From Bradyrhizobium sp. ARR65 (GTDB lineage: Bacteria; Pseudomonadota; Alphaproteobacteria; Rhizobiales; Xanthobacteraceae), in NCBI RefSeq assembly GCF_000472385.1, contig NZ_AWZU01000029.1, forward strand, positions 24,323 through 88,322: DNA of 64,000 bases. The letters run 5' to 3'. The translations under genes were made by a program, and so were the position numbers. Below, piece by piece: positions 49,625 through 58,612 of the stretch. The notes beneath the pieces were generated by a model that saw only the letters and a list, made by a program, of their open reading frames with translations, was not told the DNA's origin and made no database searches. The first letter of the stretch is position 1. Each line of letters begins with the position of its first letter.

Positions 49625-50491
49625 ATGGAGAAACGTGTTTTCGACCTCATGCGGCGTTCCGGCTTCGCCGCGGCTGGAGCCGCCGCGATCGTGCCCTTCA
49701 TCATCATGCCTGCGAAGGCAACCGACGAAATCCAGGTCTACAACGCATCCATTGCCGAGGTCGGCCAGTTCACGATCCAGCAGCACCTCAACTACATCCC
49801 GGGCGGACTGACCAATCCACCGTTTCCGGGCGGCCTCGTGTCCAACCACAGCCTCAACGGCACGCCGGAATTCGCCTATGGCGTGACCGACTGGTGGGAG
49901 GTCGGGCTCTATCTGCCCTTCTCGATTGCGCACGAGCAATTTTACTCGGATGCGTTCAAGGTCAGGATGCTGTTCGTCACCCCGCATGCCGATCAACGCA
50001 ATTTCTTCTACGGTGTGAATTTCGAGTTGAGCAACGAGACGCCGCCTTTCGCGCAGACCCGGTGGGCCCTGGAAATCCGTCCCATCATCGGCGTCCGCAA
50101 CAGCGAATATGAATTCATCGTCAATCCGATTGTCGATGTCGGCTTCGGAAAATACGGCGAGGCCGATTTCGCGCCGGCCGTCCGCGTCGCGCGAAAGCTG
50201 GGAGATGATCTCTACGCCGGCTTCGAATATTACGCCGACTTCGGAAGGATCGGGGCCTTCCCCAAGCTCGCCGACCAGCAACACACGCTGTTTGCGGTCA
50301 CCGATTTCAAGTTCGGGGTCTTTGATGTGGACCTTGGCATCGGCTACGGCCTAACTCCCCAATCCGACCGCTGGGTAGTGAAGACCATTATCGGCTACGC
50401 CTTTCCGGTCCCCGGAAAATCCGACGCGACCGAGCACGCTACGGTCGGCCCTGTCAATCCGATGTCGCATTCGACACAGCGGACCTGGTAA
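49625..50491 (+). CDS. Predicted outer-membrane beta-barrel protein, unknown function
   Basis: A 288-residue exported protein with a long signal-type N-terminus (RSGFAAAGAAAIVPFIIMPAKA) and alternating aromatic/hydrophobic beta strands typical of small barrels (WWEVGLYLPFS, FFYGVNFELS, DLYAGFEYYADFG, DVDLGIGYGL). Tight spacing (12 bp) to mbfA suggests co-transcription and a possible role in passage of exported iron, but nothing specific is recognisable. The last ~25 residues are polar. Confidence 0.65.
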   Translation: MEKRVFDLMRRSGFAAAGAAAIVPFIIMPAKATDEIQVYNASIAEVGQFTIQQHLNYIPGGLTNPPFPGGLVSNHSLNGTPEFAYGVTDWWEVGLYLPFSIAHEQFYSDAFKVRMLFVTPHADQRNFFYGVNFELSNETPPFAQTRWALEIRPIIGVRNSEYEFIVNPIVDVGFGKYGEADFAPAVRVARKLGDDLYAGFEYYADFGRIGAFPKLADQQHTLFAVTDFKFGVFDVDLGIGYGLTPQSDRWVVKTIIGYAFPVPGKSDATEHATVGPVNPMSHSTQRTW

Positions 50492-50526
50492 TCCTCCCGT
50501 CACGAGCTCTGAGATATAGTCGATCC

Positions 50527-51057
50527 ATGATCCCTCGCCTGCATTACGGCACCACCGCCAAAATCTTTCATTGGCTGATCGTTGCGCTGCTTGTCGTGCA
50601 ATACCCGATCGGCTGGCTGATGCCTGACATTCACCGCGGCCAGCAGCCCGGCGTCGGCATGATCCTTCACATCTCGTTCGGCATCTCGATTCTCATTCTC
50701 ATCGTGCTGCGCTTGGCTTGGCGGTTGACCCATCCTGTTGCGCCCGAGAGCACGCTGCCACCCTGGCAGCGCCTGAGCTCGGAGCTGGTGCATTGGATGC
50801 TCTACTTCCTGGTGCTGGCGACGACGTTGACGGGCTGGCTGTTCGCATCGTTCCGCGGCTGGTCGGTCTCCTATTTCTATTTGTTTCCGCTGCCGATGCT
50901 CGCTTCCGACAATGCGGCGGCAGGCAAAGCCATCGACGGCCTGCATCAGGCCGCGGAGTGGACACTGCTCGTTCTCATCGGATTTCACGTGGTCGCGGCG
51001 TTCGCGCATATGTTTATCTATCGCGATCGCATCATGCAGCGCATGCTGCCCGGCTAG
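50527..51057 (+). CDS. Cytochrome b561 family protein
   Basis: A 176-residue four-helix membrane protein of the YodB/CybB family: HYGTTAKIFHWLIVALLVVQYPIGW, MILHISFGISILILIVLRLAWR, LVHWMLYFLVLATTLTGW and VLIGFHVVAAFAHMFIYRD. The histidines in these helices are the b-heme ligands. Conserved R at the end of helix two. A superoxide/quinone electron-transfer role is usual. Lies 35 bp after the outer-membrane-like gene, so possibly part of the iron-responsive unit. Confidence 0.88.
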   Translation: MIPRLHYGTTAKIFHWLIVALLVVQYPIGWLMPDIHRGQQPGVGMILHISFGISILILIVLRLAWRLTHPVAPESTLPPWQRLSSELVHWMLYFLVLATTLTGWLFASFRGWSVSYFYLFPLPMLASDNAAAGKAIDGLHQAAEWTLLVLIGFHVVAAFAHMFIYRDRIMQRMLPG

Positions 51058-51153
51058 TCTTCTCTAGCAATTCGGGTCAAGCCACACCTTGCGGGCGCCG
51101 CACATTCTGATCATCATTCGATCATCTCGGAAGGATCAGAAGGGGAAAACGCT

Positions 51154-52626
51154 TTGGCCAAATCGCAATGGAGCTTCAAGACCGCGACCGAACTGTCGGC
51201 CGCGCTCGCGGCACGTCAGATCTCCGCGGTCGAACTCACCGAAGACGCGATCGCGCGGATCGAGCGTCACGACGGCAGGATCAACGCCATCTGCGTGCGC
51301 GATTTCGAACGCGCCCTGCAGGCGGCGCGCGCTGCGGACGCGAGCCTTGCGCGCGGCGAGAAGAAGCCGCTGCTCGGTATCCCCCTCACAGTCAAGGAGT
51401 CCTTCAATGTTGCCGGGCTTCCCACGACCTGGGGGTTCGTCCCGCAGAAGGACTTTAGGCCGACGCAGGACGCGCTGGCGATCACGCGCATCAAGGACGC
51501 CGGCGGCGTAATCATCGGCAAGACCAACGTTCCCGTGGGTTTGGGAGACTGGCAGAGCTACAACGATATCTACGGCACCACCAATAACCCTTACGACCTC
51601 GGTCGAACCCCCGGCGGCTCCTCGGGCGGATCATCGGCGGCGCTTGCGGCGGGCTATGGCCCGCTCTCGATCGGCTCGGATATTGGCGGCTCGCTGCGCG
51701 TGCCGGCGTTTCACTGCGGCGTCTATGCGCACAAGCCGACCTTTGGCCTGGTCGCTACGCGCGGCCACACGCCGCCGCAGGTGCCGCCAATGCCGCTTGA
51801 TCGCGACATGTCGGTGCTCGGCCCGATGGCCCGCAGCGCGGCCGATCTTTCCCTCCTGCTCGACGTGATCGCAGGCCCCGACCCGCTGGAAGCTGGCGTC
51901 GGCTATAAGCTGGCGCTGCCGCCGCCGCGTCACAGCAGGCTCGCCGATTTCCGCGTGCTGGTCATCGACGGCCATCCCATGCTGCCGCCGAACAAGGAGA
52001 TCCGCGAGAGCATTGAGAAGCTCGCGGGCAAGCTTGCAAAGGCCGGCGCGAGCATTGCGCGGCAAAGTCCACTGCTGCCCGATTTCGTGGAATCGTCGCG
52101 TCTCTACATGCGAATGCTGATGGCCTTTCTCGCCTCGTTCTGGCCAGCCGAACAATATGAGGCCGCCAAAGCGGCTGCTGTACAGCTCAAGCCCGATGAC
52201 ACCAGCCTCCCCGCCGAACGGCTGCGCGGTATAGCAGTGAGCCATCGGGACTGGGTGCTGGACGAGGGCGCCCGCGGCCGGCTGCGCGCGCAGTGGCGCG
52301 AGCTGTTCAAGAATTTTGACGCCGTGATCTGTCCAATTATGCCGACGCAGGCCTATCCGCACGATCACTCGCCGGAGCAGGAGAAGCGCCGTGTCAACAT
52401 CGATGGCAGGGATTACGTCTATCCTGATCAATTGTCCTGGCCCGGCATTGCGACGCTGCCCGGCCTTCCCGCCACCGCGATTCCGACCGGCTTCGCCTCG
52501 GACGGCCTGCCGATCGGCGTGCAGATCCTGGGCCCCTGGCTCGAGGATCGCACGCCGATCAAATTGGCCGAGCTGATGGAGCGCGAGTTCGGCGGCTTCG
52601 TGCCGCCGCCGATGTTTAATGATTGA
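51154..52626 (+). CDS. Amidase (amidase-signature family)
   Basis: A 490-residue amidase. Catalytic Lys81 in IPLTVKESFNVAG, cis-Ser in GSDIGGSLRVPA and nucleophilic Ser in the TPGGSSGGSSAALAAG segment (about residues 152-165) form the Ser-cisSer-Lys triad. The start is TTG with AGGGG nine nt upstream, and the N-terminus WSFKTATELSAALAARQIS fits the family. Hydrolyses an amide; the substrate is not predictable. Separate unit after cytochrome b561. Confidence 0.9.
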   Translation: MAKSQWSFKTATELSAALAARQISAVELTEDAIARIERHDGRINAICVRDFERALQAARAADASLARGEKKPLLGIPLTVKESFNVAGLPTTWGFVPQKDFRPTQDALAITRIKDAGGVIIGKTNVPVGLGDWQSYNDIYGTTNNPYDLGRTPGGSSGGSSAALAAGYGPLSIGSDIGGSLRVPAFHCGVYAHKPTFGLVATRGHTPPQVPPMPLDRDMSVLGPMARSAADLSLLLDVIAGPDPLEAGVGYKLALPPPRHSRLADFRVLVIDGHPMLPPNKEIRESIEKLAGKLAKAGASIARQSPLLPDFVESSRLYMRMLMAFLASFWPAEQYEAAKAAAVQLKPDDTSLPAERLRGIAVSHRDWVLDEGARGRLRAQWRELFKNFDAVICPIMPTQAYPHDHSPEQEKRRVNIDGRDYVYPDQLSWPGIATLPGLPATAIPTGFASDGLPIGVQILGPWLEDRTPIKLAELMEREFGGFVPPPMFND

Positions 52627-52638
52627 TGATTAGCTCGC

Positions 52639-52678
52639 CGTCATTCCGGGGCAGCCGGCAGGGCTGAACCCGGAATGA
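52639..52678. repeat. Short CGTCATTCCGGG-family hairpin
   Basis: CGTCATTCCGGG and CCCGGAATGA within 40 bp, between two convergent genes, suited to a bidirectional terminator. Confidence 0.65.
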
Positions 52679-52680
52679 TG

Positions 52681-54459
52681 TTATGCTGCCAGCAATTCGC
52701 CAATCTCGGCCATGCCAGCCGGGCGCTCGCCAAGCAGGAGACCTGCGATCGCACTTTCCGTGGCATTGTTCGTCAGCCGGAACGGGTCGCCGGAGGACAG
52801 GCGATGATCGAGCACCAGCCGCGACAATAACAGCCGTCGTGCATCCCCGCGCATATCGTTGATGCGCGCCCCCTCCCACGCCAGCGCGACCGCACTTGCG
52901 ACATGATAAAGCAGGCTGGTCGCGCGCCGCGCCTCGGCCTCGTTGTCGGCGCACGCGGCGACCTCGCGGGCAAAACCGACTGCGCGGTCGACGAGATAAC
53001 GCAGGCGGTCGCGCCAAGCCTGCGGCACTGCCACAGCTTCGCCGAGCCGGGCGTGCAGGTCGGCTGACAGCGCGGATTCCGCGCCGTGGCGGCCGACTGC
53101 GCGCTTCAGCGCATCGAGCGCAACGATATTGCCGGTGCCCTCCCAGATCGAGCCGAGATGCGCGTCGCGCAAGAGCCGCGCGGTGGCGAACTCTTCGATG
53201 TAACCGATGCCACCGCGCATCTCCAACGCATCGCCGCACACCTTTCGCGCATCGCGCGTGGCGCGGAATTTCAGCGTTGGGGTCAGAATGCGCAACAATG
53301 CCGCGGCATCCTGTCTGCCCGCTTCGGCGCGATCGAGTGCATCCGCGGTGAGAAAACTCATCGACAGCGCCTGCTCGGTGGCAAGCATGATCTTCATCAA
53401 CTGCCGCCGTCCCAGCGGCAGGTCGATGATGCGGCTGCCGAACACAACACGGTTTTTGGCAACCGTCATGGCGTCGTGACAGGCGCGCCGCATTAGCGCG
53501 GTCGACTTGACGCCGTTGGAAAGGCGTGAAGAGTTGACCATCTCCGCCATCTGCACAAAACCGCGATCGAGGCGGCCGACCGCATAGGCAATTGCGCCCT
53601 CCAGCTTGATCTCGCCCGAGGCCATCGAACGCGTCCCGAGCTTGTCCTTCAGCCGGACGATCCGGTAGTGATTCTGCGAACCATCGTCGAGGAAGCGCGG
53701 CATCAGGAACAGCCCGACGCCGCGTGTCCCAGCGGGCGCGCCTTGCGGCCGCGCCAACAGCATCACCACTTTAGCATCGGCATTGGAGCAGAACCATTTC
53801 TCACCATGGAGGCGCCAATGGTCGCCTTCCTGGACGGCGGTGGTGGTCAGCGTGCCGACGTCGGAGCCGCCTTCTTTTTCGGTCATGAACTGGCCGCCCT
53901 GGGTGAGTTTGCTCATATCGGTCTGGACCAGGCCGTCGAGATATTTGGCCTTCAGCTCCTCGCTGCCGAAATTTGCCAGCAGCTTTGCGCAACCATCGGT
54001 GACGTTGATCGGGCAGCCGAGACCGAACTCGGCCTGATTGAACAGGAACGTGAAGGCATGTTTGGCGACCACCGGATATTTGTCGGGCCAGCCCAAAATT
54101 CCCTTGCGGATCGACATGGCGTGAATGCCGAACTCGCCGAAGGCGACGCGCTCCAGTTCGCGATAGGCTGGATGATATTCGATCGATTGCACGTCCCGCC
54201 CGAACTTGTCGCGCTGATGCAGCACCGGAACGTGGCGATCGGCAAGCCGGGCGCAGTCGTCGAGATGGCCGCCGGCGAGATCGCCCAACCTGTCGAGATG
54301 CGGCTCGATGTGACGGAACAACGGATCCGGCAGATGAATGCGCAAGAGATCGGCGAGCGCGGGATCGGCCCGGTAGAAATTCATGCCCGTGGTATCAGGC
54401 GCCAGCAATTCGGAGCGGTCCGCGCGGGCGGTGGTTTCGTCTTTGATAGGCTGATGCAT
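52681..54459 (-). CDS. Large acyl-CoA dehydrogenase (AidB-like)
   Basis: A 592-residue acyl-CoA dehydrogenase with an N-terminal extension, like AidB (541) and its relatives. The core has QFMTEKEGGSDVGTL, WRLHGEKWFCSNADA, IEEFATARLLRDAHLGSIWEGTGNIV, in which the WEGT Glu is at the catalytic position. C-terminal helices follow. AidB binds FAD and protects DNA from alkylation; related proteins are ordinary dehydrogenases, and I cannot separate the two here. ATG 54459 is chosen; the frame is open further upstream without a plausible N-terminus. Confidence 0.82.
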   Translation of the reverse strand: MHQPIKDETTARADRSELLAPDTTGMNFYRADPALADLLRIHLPDPLFRHIEPHLDRLGDLAGGHLDDCARLADRHVPVLHQRDKFGRDVQSIEYHPAYRELERVAFGEFGIHAMSIRKGILGWPDKYPVVAKHAFTFLFNQAEFGLGCPINVTDGCAKLLANFGSEELKAKYLDGLVQTDMSKLTQGGQFMTEKEGGSDVGTLTTTAVQEGDHWRLHGEKWFCSNADAKVVMLLARPQGAPAGTRGVGLFLMPRFLDDGSQNHYRIVRLKDKLGTRSMASGEIKLEGAIAYAVGRLDRGFVQMAEMVNSSRLSNGVKSTALMRRACHDAMTVAKNRVVFGSRIIDLPLGRRQLMKIMLATEQALSMSFLTADALDRAEAGRQDAAALLRILTPTLKFRATRDARKVCGDALEMRGGIGYIEEFATARLLRDAHLGSIWEGTGNIVALDALKRAVGRHGAESALSADLHARLGEAVAVPQAWRDRLRYLVDRAVGFAREVAACADNEAEARRATSLLYHVASAVALAWEGARINDMRGDARRLLLSRLVLDHRLSSGDPFRLTNNATESAIAGLLLGERPAGMAEIGELLAA

Positions 54460-54750
54460 TTTGTGAAGACTCGTGTTGGTTTCCGTCCCGTTTGCCAGCT
54501 TTGGATGATATACGTCATGCTCCGCAGGAGACGGCTGATGGGCCGCCGCCAGGAAGACGTCATGCCATGGCGGATCTCTTGCATATGCCGGAGCGAGGAT
54601 GTCGCCCTCTTCCGCCAAGGTTCGCCGCCATTCTCGCCATAAAGCCATCCCGCATCAATCGGGATTTTGCGCAAGATCGACGCGCGCGGTTGCCGCGCTG
54701 CTTTGCGCGCCTAGATAAGGATTCCCACCAACCTTGCTAAGGACGGCGCC
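54460..54750. other. Divergent intergenic region
   Basis: About 290 bp between the AidB-like gene and the SDR gene. A GATGATATACGTCATG dyad-like patch at 54505-54520 is the only notable feature. An open frame continues from the dehydrogenase but reads as non-coding. Confidence 0.3.
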
Positions 54751-55452
54751 ATGGATATTCCGTCGTACAAAATCGCACTTATTGTTGGCGCCGGCGAAGG
54801 CTTGAGCGCCTCGCTCGCCCGCCTGTTCGCCCGCGAAAACATCCAGGTCGCGCTCGCCGCGCGGAAAATCGAGAAGCTCGGCGCGCTCTGTCACGAGACC
54901 GGCGCACGAGCCTACGCGTGCAATGCGGCAGAAGCCGACGATGTCGAACGGCTGTTCGGCCTTGTCGAGCGCGAATTCGGCGCGCCCGATCTCGTCGTCT
55001 ACAACGCCAGCGCGCGGGCGCGCGGCACCTTTGTCGATCTGGTGCCGGCCGACGTCGCCCAATCCATCATGATCAGCGCCTTCGGCGGCTTCCTCGTGGC
55101 GCAGCAAGCGGCAAAAAGGATGCTGCCCAGCAGGCACGGCGCGATCCTGTTCACCGGCGCTTCCGCCAGCGTCAAGGGCTATGCACAGTCGGCGCCGTTT
55201 GCGATGGGCAAGTTCGGCCTGCGCGGTCTCGCCCAGTCGCTGGCACGCGAATTGTCCCCGCAGGGCATTCATGTCGCGCATTTCGTCATCGACGGCGGCA
55301 TCCGCAGCGCGGCGCGCACGGAAGCCTCCGACCGCCCGGATTCGATGCTCGATCCCGACGCCATTGCGCTCAGCTACTGGAATGTACTGCGCCAGCCGCG
55401 TAGCGCCTGGACCTGGGAAATGGAATTGCGGCCCTGGGTTGAGAAGTTTTGA
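54751..55452 (+). CDS. Divergent short-chain dehydrogenase lacking the catalytic tyrosine
   Basis: A 233-residue SDR-fold protein with cofactor motif VGAGEGLSASLARLFA and VVYNASARARG in place of NNAG. The catalytic Ser is present in FTGASASVKG, but the Y-x-x-x-K motif reads F-A-M-G-K (in APFAMGKFGLRGLAQSLA), so the general acid Tyr is Phe. The subgroup is widespread in Burkholderia and Bradyrhizobium as I recall, so the change is ancient rather than a defect. AAGGA lies seven nt before the ATG. Precedes a crotonase gene and may share its pathway. Confidence 0.82.
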   Translation: MDIPSYKIALIVGAGEGLSASLARLFARENIQVALAARKIEKLGALCHETGARAYACNAAEADDVERLFGLVEREFGAPDLVVYNASARARGTFVDLVPADVAQSIMISAFGGFLVAQQAAKRMLPSRHGAILFTGASASVKGYAQSAPFAMGKFGLRGLAQSLARELSPQGIHVAHFVIDGGIRSAARTEASDRPDSMLDPDAIALSYWNVLRQPRSAWTWEMELRPWVEKF

Positions 55453-55458
55453 TGAACA

Positions 55459-55536
55459 CATTCCGGGGCGCCCGAAGGGCGAGCCCGGAATCTCGAGATT
55501 CCGGGTTCGGTGCCGACGCACCGCCCCGGAGTGACG
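55459..55536. repeat. Intergenic inverted-repeat element (ATTCCGGGGCG family)
   Basis: CATTCCGGGGCG left and CGCCCCGGAGTGACG right, with an internal perfect palindrome GGAATCTCGAGATTCC. Lies between the SDR and crotonase genes. Confidence 0.7.
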
Positions 55537-55555
55537 GGGCCAAAGGGGGAACACC

Positions 55556-56386
55556 ATGACAACCGAAACCAGCATCGACACCGGCACCGACGAACTCCTT
55601 TGCACGATCCGCGACCGCGTCGCGCTCATCACGCTCAACCGCCCGGACGCGCGCAATGCGCTGTCGGACAACCTGACGCCGGCGCTGCGGAGCATGATCA
55701 AGGCTTGCGGCGACAATCCAGATGTCGGCGCGCTCTTGATCACCGGCGCCGGCCAGGCGTTCTGCGCCGGCGGTAACGTCAAAGGCATGGGCGCCCATCG
55801 CGATCAGAAAAAGCGCGAAATGTCGTTTGATGCCAAGGTCGCCGATCTGCAGGAGCGGCAGCGGCTGTTGACCGGTGCGCTGGTCGCTGTTCGCAAGCCG
55901 ACGATCGCGTCGCTGCCCGGGCCTGCGGTCGGCGCCGGGCTCGCGCTTGCCATGGCCTGCGACATCCGCATCGCCGCGCAATCGGCGTTCATTTCCACCG
56001 GCTATGCGCGCATCGCGCTGTCAGGCGATTACGGCATCGCCTGGCTGTTGACGCGGCTGGTCGGCACGGCGCGGGCGCGCGAATTGATGTTCACTTCGGA
56101 GCGGGTTGATGCCGTGCGCTGCGAGGCGATCGGGCTCGTCAACCGCGTGGTGCCGGACGTGCAATTGGAGGATGAAGCATTCGCGCTCGCCAAGTCGCTG
56201 GCCGAGGGGCCGGCGCTGGCACTGCATTATATGAAGGACAATCTGGACGAGGCGCTGTCGCTGGATTTCAACGCCGCCCGCAACCGCGAGGCCGAGAGGC
56301 TGATCATGCTCACTACCACCGACGATCACCGCGAGGCGGTGCAGGCGTTCATCGAGAAGCGCAAGCCGGTGTTCAGGGGAAGCTGA
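55556..56386 (+). CDS. Crotonase-superfamily isomerase (PaaG-like)
   Basis: A 276-residue crotonase-fold protein with GQAFCAGGNVKGMG as the oxyanion segment. Both hydratase Glu positions are replaced (GAGLALAMACDIR and STGYARIALSGDYG), while the Asp in SGDYGIAWLLTRLVG matches the active-site Asp of PaaG-type isomerases. Double-bond or ring isomerisation is thus more likely than hydration. GGGGGA lies seven nt before ATG 55556. Confidence 0.83.
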   Translation: MTTETSIDTGTDELLCTIRDRVALITLNRPDARNALSDNLTPALRSMIKACGDNPDVGALLITGAGQAFCAGGNVKGMGAHRDQKKREMSFDAKVADLQERQRLLTGALVAVRKPTIASLPGPAVGAGLALAMACDIRIAAQSAFISTGYARIALSGDYGIAWLLTRLVGTARARELMFTSERVDAVRCEAIGLVNRVVPDVQLEDEAFALAKSLAEGPALALHYMKDNLDEALSLDFNAARNREAERLIMLTTTDDHREAVQAFIEKRKPVFRGS

Positions 56387-56400
56387 GCAGATTTCCAAAA

Positions 56401-57252
56401 TCAACCCTCGCGCCGGCGAAGACCGACAGCCAGGAAACGATCGAGCATCGCATTGACCTGATCCGCAACCTCGATCGTATTGAAATGGCCGGCGAGCATT
56501 GTCTTTGCTATGACCAGTTGTGGGCAGATCTTCTGCAGGCGGTCGAGGTCGCGCGCCATGTTCACCAGTGGGACATCAGCGGAAATATAGGCCATGGGAA
56601 TCTTGCAGGCCTCCGCGGCTGGGACCGGATCATAGTCCAGTGCAAAATTCTTGATCGTCGAATAGGCGACGTGCTGCGCCGTCTTCTCGCAAGGCGGCAA
56701 TATATAGGTCTCGTAGATCATCTTGCGTCGCGCCGGATCATCGAAATCGCAACCGATCTCCCATGCGTTCGCCCTCGAAACGGTCAGATAGTTGGGCCCG
56801 CCGATGCCTTCCAGCAGCGCTCGGACTTCGGGAGCTTCGCGCAAGCTCGGAGGCGACATGATGATCGAGTCGATCATCACCACGCCCGAAGCCAGATCCG
56901 GATAGCGGCCGCACAGTTCGAGCGCGATCGCGCCGCCCAGGCTGTGGCCTATCACGAGGGGCTTATGCAGTTGCAGTTGGCCGCATTGCCAGGCGATATC
57001 GTCCGCGAAACCTCTGATGGTGTAGTCTTGTTCCGGCGCGTCGCTGGCGCCGTGGCCGCGCAGATTGACGGCGACCACGCGACGGCTTGCCGCGAAATGG
57101 GCGATCTGGGGCGTGAAGATGCCGTGGTCGCCGGTCCAGCCGTTGATCAGGAGCAGCGGAGGATATTGTGCGGCTGCAGGTCCGGCCTCGAAATGCGCCA
57201 GTCGCACGCCGTCGCGGCTCAACAGAACAGGCTCTAAAGTACAAGAAATCAC
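56401..57252 (-). CDS. Alpha/beta hydrolase
   Basis: A 283-residue alpha/beta hydrolase with LLLINGWTGDHG (oxyanion loop), nucleophile Ser104 in VIGHSLGGAIALEL, NLRGHGASDAPEQDYTI and a final His in LAGHFNTIE. Esterase or C-C hydrolase-type activity is likely. It is the third gene of a minus-strand trio with an MFS exporter (25 bp gap) and a GT1 glycosyltransferase, which suggests a small-molecule modification/export role. Confidence 0.85.
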   Translation of the reverse strand: MISCTLEPVLLSRDGVRLAHFEAGPAAAQYPPLLLINGWTGDHGIFTPQIAHFAASRRVVAVNLRGHGASDAPEQDYTIRGFADDIAWQCGQLQLHKPLVIGHSLGGAIALELCGRYPDLASGVVMIDSIIMSPPSLREAPEVRALLEGIGGPNYLTVSRANAWEIGCDFDDPARRKMIYETYILPPCEKTAQHVAYSTIKNFALDYDPVPAAEACKIPMAYISADVPLVNMARDLDRLQKICPQLVIAKTMLAGHFNTIEVADQVNAMLDRFLAVGLRRREG

Positions 57253-57277
57253 GATCTTTCCTCCTGGATCTCATAAC

Positions 57278-58486
57278 TCATGCGACTGGGGCGAAGCGTT
57301 TGGCGGGCCTGACGACGCCGATATAGGCGGCCATCGCGAGCAGACAGAACGTGAGCATCACCACCGCCATCGAAAGCACCGAGTGACCGTCAAAAAGCGC
57401 AGCGACCAACGCGCTGGACGACGCGGCGCCGATCATCTGCACGAAGGCCATCACGGCGCTGATCGATCCCGCGATTTCCGGCATCGGCTGCAGTGCACCA
57501 TTCATGGCATGGGGCGAGATCAGCCCGAACGACAGCGCGACACCGACCATCACGAGCACCACGAGGACGGCCGACTTGCCGCCTGCGATCGACATGACAA
57601 GCAGGGAGGTTGCCAGGATGGTCGAGACTGCGAGGCCGATCGCAATCAATTGCGCGGGCGACAGTCCCCATCGGTCGAGTATCCTGTTGACGCGGGTGCC
57701 GGCCATCACCGACAGCGAACTTGATCCGAAGATCAGGCCGTATTGATACGGGCTGAGCCCCAGCGCATTGATGAAGAACAGTGACGAGCCGGTGATGTAG
57801 GCGAACACCGCTCCCGCAGCCGCGGCGTTGCAAAGGATATATCCCACGCAAACAGGTTGCCGCAAAATGCGAAGATAATCCCGGGCGACGGCCGCCGGGC
57901 TCAGCCGGACGTCTGGATCGATCCTCGCGCTCTCGCTGAAGCCGCGTAGCGCCGCAAGTAGCAGCAGGCCGCCCGCAATCGGCACGACGTAGATAGCCCG
58001 CCAGCCGCTCAGCACAAGCAGCGCTGCGCCCACGGTGGGAGCAATCATCGGAACGATGTTGATCGCCAGCACCACGTTGGCCATCTTTTCGGCCGCGACC
58101 TCGCCGTCAAAGAGATCGCTGATAATGGCAACCGCGGCAATCCCGGGAGCCGAAGCGCCGGCTCCCTGGAGCGCACGAAAGAATAGAAGCTGCGGGAGTG
58201 AACGAGAAAAGATGCAGCCCAAGCTCGCGATGACGACGAGTACGCTGCCAAACACTGCGATCGGCTTGCGGCCGAAGCGATCCGATATCGGCCCATAGAT
58301 CAGGAGCGCCGCGCCCAGGCTCACGAGATAAACGCTCATCGCCAAGCCGACCTCGGCCGGTGTCGCGCCGAGATCGGCTCCCGTCGCCGAGAGGCTCGGC
58401 AGGATCATGTCGATGCCGAACGTCGGCAACGAAGCCAAAAGTCCAAGCAGGAGGGTGAAGGCAAACGAATTGGGTTGGATGCGCAA
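57278..58486 (-). CDS. Bcr/CflA-type MFS drug efflux transporter
   Basis: A 402-residue 12-helix MFS protein. GIDMILPSLSATGADLGATPAEVGLAMSVYLVSLGAALLIYGPISDRFGRKP (in pieces) is the N-terminal Bcr/CflA signature, with motif A D-R-F-G-R-K-P and motif C AGASAPGIAAVAIISDLF. It exports drugs or small metabolites by proton antiport. Between the glycosyltransferase and the hydrolase genes. Confidence 0.88.
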   Translation of the reverse strand: MRIQPNSFAFTLLLGLLASLPTFGIDMILPSLSATGADLGATPAEVGLAMSVYLVSLGAALLIYGPISDRFGRKPIAVFGSVLVVIASLGCIFSRSLPQLLFFRALQGAGASAPGIAAVAIISDLFDGEVAAEKMANVVLAINIVPMIAPTVGAALLVLSGWRAIYVVPIAGGLLLLAALRGFSESARIDPDVRLSPAAVARDYLRILRQPVCVGYILCNAAAAGAVFAYITGSSLFFINALGLSPYQYGLIFGSSSLSVMAGTRVNRILDRWGLSPAQLIAIGLAVSTILATSLLVMSIAGGKSAVLVVLVMVGVALSFGLISPHAMNGALQPMPEIAGSISAVMAFVQMIGAASSSALVAALFDGHSVLSMAVVMLTFCLLAMAAYIGVVRPAKRFAPVA

Positions 58487-58612
58487 GGCGAGATTTCTCT
58501 ATTGAGGTCGGCGTCAAAGCTCACGCCATGCCGCCGTAGGGGCAGAGGCTTTGCAGGGTCGGCGAACGGTGACGGCCCCAATGCATCGGCCGGTCGCCGG
58601 CCTCGCTCTTCG

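Noticed and set aside
3083..55536. Recurrent CGTCATTCCGGG / CGTCATTGCGAG units considered as CRISPR repeats
   Set aside because: Copies are single and spread over the window, with no regular spacing or spacers and no cas genes. They are intergenic inverted-repeat elements.
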